From an uncultured Corynebacterium sp. (GTDB taxonomy: Bacteria; Actinomycetota; Actinomycetes; Mycobacteriales; Mycobacteriaceae): 64,000 nucleotides of DNA. Of this stretch, positions 43,367-52,148 are shown piece by piece; the stretch's first letter is position 1, and each line of letters starts with the position of its first letter. The stretch spans positions 6,406 to 70,405 of the forward strand of contig NZ_CAMQAZ010000013.1 in NCBI RefSeq assembly GCF_946998835.1. The letters are read 5' to 3'. The notes beneath the pieces were generated by a model. The model was not told where the DNA came from, made no database searches, and worked only from the letters and a program-made list of their open reading frames with translations. Position numbers and translations under genes: made by a program.

Positions 43367-44110
43367 CTACCCAGCAATAATCACAATCAGCGTACGTGGT
43401 CCGTGGACACCTTCGACTCGAGCAAGCTCGATGTCCGAGGTCGCAGAAGGCCCCGAAATCATGGTGATGGGAGCGGTCGGATCACTCTCGCGGAGGCGGG
43501 AAATAGCCTCCGGAATGCCATAGACAATTGTGGACGTAGGCACAACGCAGATGTGAATGTCCGGCACCAAGGTCAGCGCACGACGCCCTGAGGTAGCCGA
43601 TCCATCCAAGAAGACGGTGCCGGTCTCGGCGCAGGTGACGGCCGAACTGGTGACGATTGCATCGAGTTCGTCCAGTTCTCGGGCGTTGAAACCGGTGTCG
43701 ACGCGCAGCTCAACCGACGAACCATCAGCAGCTGACCCATCCGCAGCGTCACCTAACCCCGCCACCCACTGGCGGTCCAAACCCTCGGGGATACCAACCA
43801 GATGAGCGCCGGCCTCGGCAATCGCCTTCTTCACAGCCTCATTGATTTCAGTTGCCGAGCTGCCACAGCGGCGCACGTCGGCTTTGTAATCGGCAATGCG
43901 CTCGTCGGCAAGCGAAATGATCTCTTCGGCCGCTAGGTCGGAGGATCGCTCGTAGTCGCGGGGGATATCGAAATGCGCGCCGGGCTCGCCAGGGATAATG
44001 CCCACGTCAGAGGCCAAGTCACGGCCTTCGAAGGCGATTTTTTGAGCGCTGCGGATGCGTTCGAGAATGTCGCTTTTGGCAATGTTCGCAGATGTTGAGG
44101 AATGGGACAT
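43367..44110 (-). CDS. lutC: lactate utilization protein LutC (LUD domain)
   Basis: A 247-residue LUD-domain protein, third gene of lutABC, which together oxidise L-lactate to pyruvate. The end patterns VVPTSTIVYGIPEAISRLRESDPTAPITMISGPSATSDIE and VEGVHGPRTL are typical of the YkgG/LutC family. The ATG lies two bases after the lutB stop. No lactate permease is present in the window. Confidence 0.9.
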   Translation of the reverse strand: MSHSSTSANIAKSDILERIRSAQKIAFEGRDLASDVGIIPGEPGAHFDIPRDYERSSDLAAEEIISLADERIADYKADVRRCGSSATEINEAVKKAIAEAGAHLVGIPEGLDRQWVAGLGDAADGSAADGSSVELRVDTGFNARELDELDAIVTSSAVTCAETGTVFLDGSATSGRRALTLVPDIHICVVPTSTIVYGIPEAISRLRESDPTAPITMISGPSATSDIELARVEGVHGPRTLIVIIAG

Positions 44111-44112
44111 CG

Positions 44113-45711
44113 CTAGGCCTCCTTGCCGGAATTACTGGACTTGCCGGAATTGTCAGACATGTCGGGCTTGTTGGCATCCGACAGACCATTAATCTTGGTC
44201 GGAACCTGATTGGCGGATTCGTGAGCAAGCTCCGTGGTCAGATCCTGCGAGCCCCACAGTGAGCGGAACGGCTTTTTTGGCGGAACCGGAGTATCACGCA
44301 CATCCGACCACCCACCGAGGAAGAGCGGCAGCCAGTGAATCTCGCCGTCCTTCAACCCGAGTACGCGGGCGAGGGAGGCCATCTTGGCGCTCATATTCCA
44401 CAGCTTCTCGTTGCCCATAATGAACCCGAGAGTGCTAAAGAGCTTGCCCTCCACCGGCGGACGATGCTCGGAAACCTTACGGTGGCGCAACTCCAGCAGT
44501 GCCGCGGGGATGTCAATCCGCACCGGGCAGACCTCAAAGCAAGCCCCGCACAGCGAGGAGGCGTAGGGCAGCGAAGCATTCGGATCATCGTAGGAATCCA
44601 TGCCGGTGAGCTGCGGAGACAAAATCGCACCAATCGGGCCCGGGTAGACCGAACCGTAAGCATGACCGCCCACGTGCTCGTAAACCGGGCAGATATTCAG
44701 GCACGCAGAGCAGCGAATGCACTTCAGTGCCTCGCGCCCAATCGGATCGGCAAGTGTTGCCGAGCGCCCATTATCCAGCAGTACAACGTGGAAATTCTTC
44801 GGGCCGTCGCCCTCCGTAGTCCCCGTCCACAGGGAGGTGTAGGGGTTCATACGCTCGCCTGTCGACGACCGCGGCAGCAGCTGCAAGAAAACTTCCAAAT
44901 CCTGGAAGGTGGGAAGCAGCTTTTCAATACCCATCACAGAAATCAGTGTCTCCGGCAGCGTGAGACACATGCGGCCGTTGCCCTCAGACTCGACGACGGC
45001 CACGGTGCCGGTCTCGGCGACACCGAAGTTGGCACCGGAGATTGCAACCTTGGCTTCCATAAACTGCTCGCGCAGGAACTTACGGGATGCCTCGGCCAAA
45101 TCGGCCGGATTTGCTTTCAGACCTGGGTCGACTCCGGGGATTCCATTGAGGAAGATCTCGCGAATATCTTCGCGATTGCGGTGGATAGCAGGCACCAGGA
45201 TGTGGCTCGGCATATCGTCGGCAAGCTGAACGATGAGCTCCGCCAGATCAGTTTCGCGGGCGGTGATGCCGGCGTCGGCAAGCGCTTCGTTCAAACCGAT
45301 TTCCTGGGTGGCCATCGACTTGATCTTGACGACCTTGTCCTCGCCAGTCTCCTTGACCAGGTCAGTGATGATGCGGTTCGCCTCGGCGGCATCGCGCGCC
45401 CAGTGCACATGACCACCAGCGTTTGTGACCGACTCTTCGAACTGTTCCAGCAGCTCCGGCAGACGCGCCATGACATCGCGCTTGATGTGGCTGCCCGCGA
45501 GCCGCAGCTGCTCCCAATCATTCTTCTCCGCTACGACATGCGCACGCTTCTCACGAATCGAACGCGTGGCGTGACCGACATTTTCGCGCATGCGCGTGTT
45601 CTTGAGTTCCTCGTGCGCCGCGGCTGTGAATCCGCGCTCACCGCGCAGATGGCCGACATCGTGCGACGCGCGTGGGGGAAGAGCTGGCATGCCGACGTTA
45701 ATTGCAACCAT
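44113..45711 (-). CDS. lutB: iron-sulfur lactate oxidation protein LutB
   Basis: A 532-residue protein with an N-terminal LUD domain (about 60-330) followed by a ferredoxin part with two 4Fe-4S ligand sets: CIRCSACLNICPVYEHVGG (about 336-354) and CGACFEVCPVRIDIP (about 393-407). The last about 40 residues are a Ser/Asn/Lys-rich tail not typical of LutB. The ATG overlaps the lutA stop (TAATG), so the two are translationally coupled. Confidence 0.93.
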   Translation of the reverse strand: MVAINVGMPALPPRASHDVGHLRGERGFTAAAHEELKNTRMRENVGHATRSIREKRAHVVAEKNDWEQLRLAGSHIKRDVMARLPELLEQFEESVTNAGGHVHWARDAAEANRIITDLVKETGEDKVVKIKSMATQEIGLNEALADAGITARETDLAELIVQLADDMPSHILVPAIHRNREDIREIFLNGIPGVDPGLKANPADLAEASRKFLREQFMEAKVAISGANFGVAETGTVAVVESEGNGRMCLTLPETLISVMGIEKLLPTFQDLEVFLQLLPRSSTGERMNPYTSLWTGTTEGDGPKNFHVVLLDNGRSATLADPIGREALKCIRCSACLNICPVYEHVGGHAYGSVYPGPIGAILSPQLTGMDSYDDPNASLPYASSLCGACFEVCPVRIDIPAALLELRHRKVSEHRPPVEGKLFSTLGFIMGNEKLWNMSAKMASLARVLGLKDGEIHWLPLFLGGWSDVRDTPVPPKKPFRSLWGSQDLTTELAHESANQVPTKINGLSDANKPDMSDNSGKSSNSGKEA

Positions 45712-46499
45712 TACTTCTCACCTCGCAATGGAGTCTCTTGGCGGTTGCGCAAGTCAAAAGGAGTGTCCTTAGTAGAGGCCAGAATTTCGGCCAAGTGGAT
45801 AGCGTGCACTCCCGAATCCTGGCGACGTAGCGCGCCACCGATATTGAGCAGACAAGAGGCGTCACCAGCGGTGACGAACTCTGCTTCCGTTGCGCGAATA
45901 TTGGCTGTCTTGTCGGCAACCATCGCAGCGGAAGTCTCCGCATTCTTCACCGAGAAGGTGCCGCCGAAACCACAGCACTCCGCCGCGCCGGGCAGCTCGC
46001 GCAAATCGATGCCATCGACTGCGCTGAGCAGCCGCCACGGGCGGTCGCCCACTTTGAGCACACGCAAGCTGTGGCAAGTGGAGTGGTAGGTCACCGAGTG
46101 GGGGAAGTACGCGCCGACATCCGTCACTCCAGCGACATCGGTGATGAACTCTGAGAGATCCAGCGTCTTGTTCGCACAGGCCTGTGCTGCGTGGGTCTGT
46201 GCGCGAGTGCCGTAGCGGGCAGCAATCATCGGATGCTGGTGGCGGACTGCGCCGGCGCAGGAGCCGGACGGGGCGACGACGTAGTCGATGGAGGAATCTG
46301 CAAACGCATCGGCGTACGTGTCTAGCTGTGGGAGGATTTCCTTCTGGTACCCGGTGTTGACGTGCATCTGGCCACAGCAGGTTTGTTGTGGTGGAAAGAC
46401 CACATCGCATCCGAGGCGTGCGAGGACTCTGGCGGTAGCGCTCACTGCATCTGGAAACATGATGTCCCCAATGCAGGTCGCGAAAAGTGCTACTTTCAC
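45711..46499 (-). CDS. lutA: lactate oxidation protein LutA (CCG-domain Fe-S protein)
   Basis: A 262-residue protein with two cysteine-rich CCG domains, one near the start (PQQTCCGQMHVNTG) and one late (AAECCGFGGTFSVKNAE), as in glycolate oxidase GlcF and LutA. It is first in the lutABC operon. The start is GTG at 46499, with GGAG five bases before it and VKVALFATC matching the family start; an upstream ATG at 46532 lacks a ribosome site. No clear LldR-type operator is seen in the 240 bases upstream. Confidence 0.92.
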   Translation of the reverse strand: MKVALFATCIGDIMFPDAVSATARVLARLGCDVVFPPQQTCCGQMHVNTGYQKEILPQLDTYADAFADSSIDYVVAPSGSCAGAVRHQHPMIAARYGTRAQTHAAQACANKTLDLSEFITDVAGVTDVGAYFPHSVTYHSTCHSLRVLKVGDRPWRLLSAVDGIDLRELPGAAECCGFGGTFSVKNAETSAAMVADKTANIRATEAEFVTAGDASCLLNIGGALRRQDSGVHAIHLAEILASTKDTPFDLRNRQETPLRGEK

Positions 46500-46739
46500 G
46501 GTCGCTCCAAAAATGGGTTGAGGGTAAGGCAATGTTTTCCTACCTGAATGCTACGCCTAGGTCCGGATTAAATCTGTCCTCAACGCAAATTCGGCTGGAT
46601 CGTGAAAGAAAACGTGTGAAAGTAAAACATGAAAGTAAAGAGCTTAAGCCGAGCATCTCACCCCGCAGCTGCCCCTCAAATCAATCTTTTGGTGGCTGAT
46701 GTTTCCACGACTGCGATTGACCTAATAGGATAGGCAATC

Positions 46740-48392
46740 GTGAATCCTGCTGATCTTGCTGTACTAGTCCGAAACGTCACCGTCGAGGTTTTGACGTCCC
46801 ACGATGCCGATGTCTCTATCGTGCCGGAGAACCCGACCGTCGAGCGTCCGCGTAACCCTGAGCACGGCGACTACGCAACCAATATCGCCATGCAGCTGGG
46901 CAAGCGCGTCGGCATGGTGCCGCGCGACTTGGCAACCGAAATCGCCGCAGCACTCGGTGCTTCTGAGGGCATCGATGAGGCAACCATCGCAGGCCCGGGC
47001 TTCATTAACATCCGCCTGGCCTCGGATGCCCAGGGCAAGATCGTCGAAGATGTCCTGGCAGCAGGGGAGAAGTGGGGCCATGCTGACTTCAACTCCAACC
47101 TCGACGTGAACCTGGAGTTCGTCTCTGCAAACCCAACCGGCCCAATCCACCTGGGCGGAACCCGCTGGGCCGCGGTTGGTGACGCTCTCGGTCGCGTTCT
47201 GTCCGCGACCGGCGCCAAGGTCACCCGCGAGTACTACTTCAACGACCACGGTCGCCAGATTGACCGCTTCTCCAACTCGCTGGTTGCCGCCGCTCGTAAT
47301 CAGCCGACCCCGGAGGACGGCTACGGCGGAGACTACATCCAGGACATCGCCGCTGCCGTGCTGGAAAAGAACCCGCAGGCGCTTGAGGGCTCCGAAGATG
47401 AGGTTCGGGAGAATTTCCGCGCCATTGGTGTGGACATGATGTTCGAACATATCAAGGAGTCTTTGCACGAGTTCGGCACCGACTTCGACGTCTACTTCCA
47501 TGAAAACTCGCTGTTCGAGTCCGGAGAGGTGGAGGCGGCGGTCAATTCCCTGAAGGAAAACGGAAAGCTCTACGAGTCCGACGGCGCATGGTGGCTCAAA
47601 TCCACCGATTACGGCGATGACAAGGACCGCGTAGTCATCAAGTCCGACGGCGACGCAGCCTACATCGCGGGTGACATCGCCTACGTCAAGAACAAGTTCG
47701 ACCGCGGCCACAACCTATGCATTTACATGCTCGGCGCTGACCACCACGGCTACATCGCACGTCTGCGCGCCGCCGCTGCTGCGCTCGGCTACAACGCCGA
47801 CGGCGTCGAAGTCCTGATCGGTCAGATGGTCAATTTGCTTCGCGACGGCAAGGCCGTCCGAATGTCCAAACGTGCGGGCACAGTGGTGACCTTGGATGAC
47901 CTGGTTGAGGCCATCGGTGTCGATGCTGCTCGCTACTCGCTGATTCGTTCCTCCGTGGACTCCAGCCTGGACATCGACCTGGGACTGTGGGCTTCACAGT
48001 CCAGCGACAACCCGGTCTACTACGTTCAGTACGGCCACGCGCGCCTGTGTTCAATCGGGCGTCGTGCCGAAGAGGCCGGTGTTACCAGTGAAGGTGCCGA
48101 CTTCTCCCTGTTGGTTGAGGACCGCGAGGGTGAGCTCATCCGCACCATCGGTGAATTCCCGGCCATTATCAAGTCTGCTGCCGACCTGCGGGAACCGCAC
48201 CGCATTGCTCGCTACGCTGAGCAGCTCGCCGGTGTCTTCCACCGCTTCTACGACACCTGCCAGATTCTGCCGAAGACCGGTGAAGAGGTATCCGAGCTGC
48301 ACCGCGCTCGTCTCGGCTTGGCAGAGGCCACCCGTCAGACGCTGGCCAATGCTCTGCAGCTGCTCGGTGTTACCGCGCCTGAGCGCATGTAG
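46740..48392 (+). CDS. argS: arginyl-tRNA synthetase
   Basis: A 550-residue class I synthetase charging tRNA-Arg. The HIGH motif reads PIHLGGTR (about 132-139) and the KMSKS-equivalent reads VRMSKRAG (about 372-379). The additional N-terminal domain and C-terminal DALR anticodon-binding domain are complete. GTG start with AGGATAGG upstream. The order argS-lysA-hom-thrB is the corynebacterial arrangement. Confidence 0.96.
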   Translation: MNPADLAVLVRNVTVEVLTSHDADVSIVPENPTVERPRNPEHGDYATNIAMQLGKRVGMVPRDLATEIAAALGASEGIDEATIAGPGFINIRLASDAQGKIVEDVLAAGEKWGHADFNSNLDVNLEFVSANPTGPIHLGGTRWAAVGDALGRVLSATGAKVTREYYFNDHGRQIDRFSNSLVAAARNQPTPEDGYGGDYIQDIAAAVLEKNPQALEGSEDEVRENFRAIGVDMMFEHIKESLHEFGTDFDVYFHENSLFESGEVEAAVNSLKENGKLYESDGAWWLKSTDYGDDKDRVVIKSDGDAAYIAGDIAYVKNKFDRGHNLCIYMLGADHHGYIARLRAAAAALGYNADGVEVLIGQMVNLLRDGKAVRMSKRAGTVVTLDDLVEAIGVDAARYSLIRSSVDSSLDIDLGLWASQSSDNPVYYVQYGHARLCSIGRRAEEAGVTSEGADFSLLVEDREGELIRTIGEFPAIIKSAADLREPHRIARYAEQLAGVFHRFYDTCQILPKTGEEVSELHRARLGLAEATRQTLANALQLLGVTAPERM

Positions 48393-48461
48393 TCGAACGC
48401 GCCCTCAAGAACTACGCACCCCGTGGTCCTGCCCGAGGCTACGGAGAAAGAGAGCTATTTC

Positions 48462-49877
48462 GTGCCTATCGACGGCAACGGTTTCGAGCTGGGTGGTTAC
48501 ACCCGACCCGATTCCACCCAATTCAATGAACTACCAGCGCATGTCTGGCCAACTACCGCCCGTCGTCGCGGCGATGACGAAGAAAACCCCGGTTCGGTGG
48601 AAATTGGCGGTATGAGTCTGGTCGACATTGCCAAGGAATTTGGCACACCGGTTTTTGTCGTCGATGAGCAGGACTTCCGCTCCCGCTGCCGCGCGATGGC
48701 CAAGGCTTTCCGCGGTGCGGAGCATGTTCACTACGCGTCCAAGGCATTCCTGTCCAAGACCATTGCCCGCTGGGTAATGGAGGAGGGGCTGCATCTCGAT
48801 GTCGCTTCTGGCAATGAGATGGCCATCGCTCTGGCCGCAAATTTCCCGGCCAAGGACATGACCTTCCACGGCAACAACAAGTCCACCACGGAGCTGCGCG
48901 ATGCTGTCTCCGCTGGTGTCGGCAAGATTGTGCTTGACTCCCGCTCGGAACTGCGTCGCCTGTCCCAGGTGGCGGCTGAAGCCGGCGTGGTGCAGGACGT
49001 GCTCGTCCGCGTGAAGCCCGGTGTAGAGGCACACACCCACGAGTTCATCGCTACCGCGCACGAGGATCAGAAGTTCGGATTCTCTCTTGCGTCCGGATCT
49101 GCGCTGGAAGCCGCCAGCCTCGTAGAAGAGGACGACAATCTGCGCCTGATCGGCCTACACTGCCACATCGGCTCCCAGATTGTTGACTCCGATGGCTTCA
49201 TTCTCGCCGCTGAGCGTGTGTTCTCGCTGGTGGAAAAGCTTGTTGAACGCCACGGCACTGAAATCTCCGAGCACTTCAACACCCTCGACCTCGGCGGCGG
49301 TTTCGGTATCGCCTACACGGCCGGGGAGCAGCCCCTTGATGTTGCTCCGCTTGCCGACGAGATTCTCGCTGCCGTCGACAAGCTCGCGCAGCGTATCGGC
49401 ATTGCGACTCCGACCGTGGCGGTTGAGCCAGGTCGTGCCATCGTGGGGCCGTCCATGGTCACGGTGTACGAAGTGGGCACTTTGAAGGATGTGACCATCG
49501 ATGACGGCATGACCCGTCGTTACGTATCTGTCGATGGCGGAATGAGCGACAATATTCGTCCGGCGCTCTACGGCTCCAACTATGATGGTCGCATCGTTAA
49601 TCGTGAAGTGTCAGGTTCCAGGATTCCCACCCGTGTCGTCGGAAAGCACTGCGAATCGGGAGACATTCTGATTAATGACGCGAACTACCCGAATGACATT
49701 GTCGAGGGGGATTTGTTCGCGCTGGCTGCTACTGGGGCATACTGTTACGCAATGGCTAGCCGCTACAACATGCTGACGCGCCCACCAGTAGTGTCAGTGT
49801 GTGATGGTCGAGCGACCCAACTGTTAAGACGAGAAACCGTACAAGACTTACTAAGCCTGGAGTGTGAAACGCCATAA
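48462..49877 (+). CDS. lysA: diaminopimelate decarboxylase
   Basis: A 471-residue PLP enzyme making L-lysine from meso-diaminopimelate. The PLP lysine is Lys94 in HYASKAF; the HCHIGSQI and GGGFGIAY motifs of the phosphate site and CESGD near the C-terminus are present. The GTG at 48462 has a GAGAG ribosome site 7 bases upstream, and an in-frame GTG at 48423 has none. Its stop overlaps the hom start by one base, and it follows argS by 69 bases. Confidence 0.95.
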   Translation: MPIDGNGFELGGYTRPDSTQFNELPAHVWPTTARRRGDDEENPGSVEIGGMSLVDIAKEFGTPVFVVDEQDFRSRCRAMAKAFRGAEHVHYASKAFLSKTIARWVMEEGLHLDVASGNEMAIALAANFPAKDMTFHGNNKSTTELRDAVSAGVGKIVLDSRSELRRLSQVAAEAGVVQDVLVRVKPGVEAHTHEFIATAHEDQKFGFSLASGSALEAASLVEEDDNLRLIGLHCHIGSQIVDSDGFILAAERVFSLVEKLVERHGTEISEHFNTLDLGGGFGIAYTAGEQPLDVAPLADEILAAVDKLAQRIGIATPTVAVEPGRAIVGPSMVTVYEVGTLKDVTIDDGMTRRYVSVDGGMSDNIRPALYGSNYDGRIVNREVSGSRIPTRVVGKHCESGDILINDANYPNDIVEGDLFALAATGAYCYAMASRYNMLTRPPVVSVCDGRATQLLRRETVQDLLSLECETP

Positions 49878-51211
49878 TGACTGCCGCAACGAATAATCCT
49901 GGAAAGGGCGAGGGCCACAAGGTCGGCGTCGCCATTTTAGGTCTTGGCACAGTCGGTACTGAGGTTTACCGCCTGCTGAACGAAAAGGCTGAGGACTTTG
50001 AGCGTCGCATTGGCGGCCCGGTTGAGGTCGTCGGCATTGCTGTGAGCGATAAGACTAAGCCGCGTCCGAACGTCGATCAGGACCTTCTTACTGACGATGC
50101 GTTTTCGCTGGTTCAGCGCGATGACGTTGACCTGGTGGTCGAGGTTATCGGTGGGATTGATTACCCACGTCGCGTTGTGCTGGAGGCACTGCGTGCAGGA
50201 AAGTCGGTCGTGACCGCCAACAAGGCACTTGTCGCTGCTCACGGCGAGGAGCTCTCCGAGGCTGCCGATTCCTCCGGGGCGGACCTGTTCTTCGAGGCAG
50301 CTGTGGCTGCAGCTATTCCGGTCGTCGGTCCGCTGCGCCGTTCGTTGGCCGGTGACACTGTCAACAAGGTCATAGGCATTGTCAACGGCACCACCAACTT
50401 CATCCTCGATGCGATGGACTCCACTGGTGCGGACTACGACGAGATGCTGGCAGAGGCCACCCGCCTGGGCTACGCCGAAGCCGACCCGACCGCAGATGTC
50501 GAGGGTCACGATGCCGCTTCGAAGGCCGCTATTCTGGCCAGCCTGGCATTCCACACCCGCGTGACTGCCGCAGATGTTCACTGTGAGGGCATTACCCAGA
50601 TCACCGCTGATGATATTGCTGCAGCCAAGAGCGCTGACTGCACCATTAAACTGCTGGCTACCTGTGAGCGAGTCGAGGACGAGGACGGCAAGGAAGCTAT
50701 CTCAGCCCGCGTATACCCGGCGCTGATTCCACGTCGCCACCCGCTGGCAACAGTGCGTGAGTCCTTCAATGCTGTCTTCATTGAGGCCGAGGCCGCTGGC
50801 CGCCTGATGTTCTACGGCAACGGCGCTGGTGGTAATCCGACCGCTTCCGCAGTGCTCGGCGACCTGGTTGCCGCTGCTCGCAACATCATCCACGGTGGTC
50901 GTGCACCGGGAGACTCCACCTACGCCAACCTGCCGATTCTGGACTTCGGCGACGTTCGCACCCGCTACCACATCGACCTGCACGTCGATGACCGCGTCGG
51001 AGTGCTTGCCGATGTCGCCCACACCTTCGCAGACCACAACATTTCGCTGCGCACGGTCCGCCAGGAAGAGGGGGCCAATGGTGCTCGCCTGGTCATCGTG
51101 ACCCACAAGGCGCTGGAGAAGGACCTGGAGGCAACCGTCGAGGAGCTGCGCGCTAACGACGCTGTTCTGGCTATCAATAACGTCATTCGTATCGAAGGAA
51201 TGGATATCTAA
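49877..51211 (+). CDS. hom: homoserine dehydrogenase
   Basis: A 444-residue enzyme reducing aspartate semialdehyde to homoserine. It has the NAD(P) motif GLGTVG (near 19-24), VNGTTNFIL at the substrate domain, and a C-terminal ACT domain (about 350-425) that gives threonine feedback inhibition in the family. ATG overlaps the lysA stop (TAATG), so the two are coupled; thrB follows directly. Confidence 0.97.
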   Translation: MTAATNNPGKGEGHKVGVAILGLGTVGTEVYRLLNEKAEDFERRIGGPVEVVGIAVSDKTKPRPNVDQDLLTDDAFSLVQRDDVDLVVEVIGGIDYPRRVVLEALRAGKSVVTANKALVAAHGEELSEAADSSGADLFFEAAVAAAIPVVGPLRRSLAGDTVNKVIGIVNGTTNFILDAMDSTGADYDEMLAEATRLGYAEADPTADVEGHDAASKAAILASLAFHTRVTAADVHCEGITQITADDIAAAKSADCTIKLLATCERVEDEDGKEAISARVYPALIPRRHPLATVRESFNAVFIEAEAAGRLMFYGNGAGGNPTASAVLGDLVAAARNIIHGGRAPGDSTYANLPILDFGDVRTRYHIDLHVDDRVGVLADVAHTFADHNISLRTVRQEEGANGARLVIVTHKALEKDLEATVEELRANDAVLAINNVIRIEGMDI

Positions 51212-52138
51212 ATGGCACAGGAGCTTTTCCCAGGCCAGAAGGTCACTGTCACGGTTGCAGGTTCGTCGGCGAACTTGGGCCCGGGCTTCGACACCCTGGG
51301 GCTCGCCGTCGCACTCTACGACATCGTTGAGGTCGAGGTCATCGAGTCCGGCGTCGTTGTTGAGATTCACGGCGAGGGCGAAGTCGATTTGCCACGTAAC
51401 GAATCCCACTTGGTTGTCCGCGCCATTCGCGCTGGTCTTCGCGCCGCGGGCGTCGAGGCACCGGGGCTGAAGGTTGTCTGTCACAACACGATTCCGCAGT
51501 CGCGTGGTCTGGGCTCGTCGGCCGCAGCCGCCGTCGCCGGTGTTGCTGCCGCTAATGGTCTGGCCGGCTTTCCGCTTACCGACGACCAGGTGATTCAGGA
51601 ATCCTCGGTCTTCGAAGGCCACCCGGATAATGCCGGCGCGTCTGTCCTCGGCGGGGCAGTGGTCAGCTGGACCGACAAGCCTGTCGATGGCCGTACTGCC
51701 CCGCAGTACCGCGCTGTCAGCATCCCGGTGCACGAATCCATCCGTGCGACCGCACTGGTCCCGGCCTTCCACGCTTCCACGAACGCAGTCCGTCAGGTGC
51801 TGCCGAGCGACGTTTCACATGTTGACGCTCGGTTTAATGTCTCCCGTACAGCGGTGATGACCGCAGCGTTGCAGTCCCACCCGGAACTGCTGTGGGAGGG
51901 AACGCGAGATCGCCTGCATCAGCCGTACCGCTCCGACGTACTTCCGGTAACCGCAGAGTGGGTCAACCGCCTGCGCAACCGCGGTTACGCCGCATTCCTC
52001 TCTGGTGCGGGCCCGACCTGTATGGTGCTGGGAACCACCGCTGTGGACGAAAAGATCCTTGACGATGCCCGCGAATCCGGCATCAAGGTCATGGAGCTGG
52101 GCATCGGCGAGCCGGTCAAGGTCGTGGTCGACAGCTAA
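51212..52138 (+). CDS. thrB: homoserine kinase
   Basis: A 308-residue GHMP kinase that phosphorylates homoserine on the way to threonine. The ATP motif PQSRGLGSSAAA (about 96-107) and the C-terminal SGAGPTCM motif are present. Its ATG follows the hom stop without a gap. A 7-bp hairpin covers its stop and the stop of the convergent ligase gene. Confidence 0.97.
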   Translation: MAQELFPGQKVTVTVAGSSANLGPGFDTLGLAVALYDIVEVEVIESGVVVEIHGEGEVDLPRNESHLVVRAIRAGLRAAGVEAPGLKVVCHNTIPQSRGLGSSAAAAVAGVAAANGLAGFPLTDDQVIQESSVFEGHPDNAGASVLGGAVVSWTDKPVDGRTAPQYRAVSIPVHESIRATALVPAFHASTNAVRQVLPSDVSHVDARFNVSRTAVMTAALQSHPELLWEGTRDRLHQPYRSDVLPVTAEWVNRLRNRGYAAFLSGAGPTCMVLGTTAVDEKILDDARESGIKVMELGIGEPVKVVVDS

Positions 52139-52148
52139 GCGGTCGACC
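52126..52148. terminator. possible bidirectional hairpin at the thrB/ligase junction
   Basis: A 7-bp perfect stem (ggtcgac/gtcgacc) with a 9-base loop lies over both stop codons of two convergent genes. There is no T run, so its strength is unsure. Confidence 0.35.

Noticed and set aside
44335..46089. 584-codon frame on the plus strand opposite lutA and lutB
   Set aside because: Antisense of two complete Fe-S proteins.
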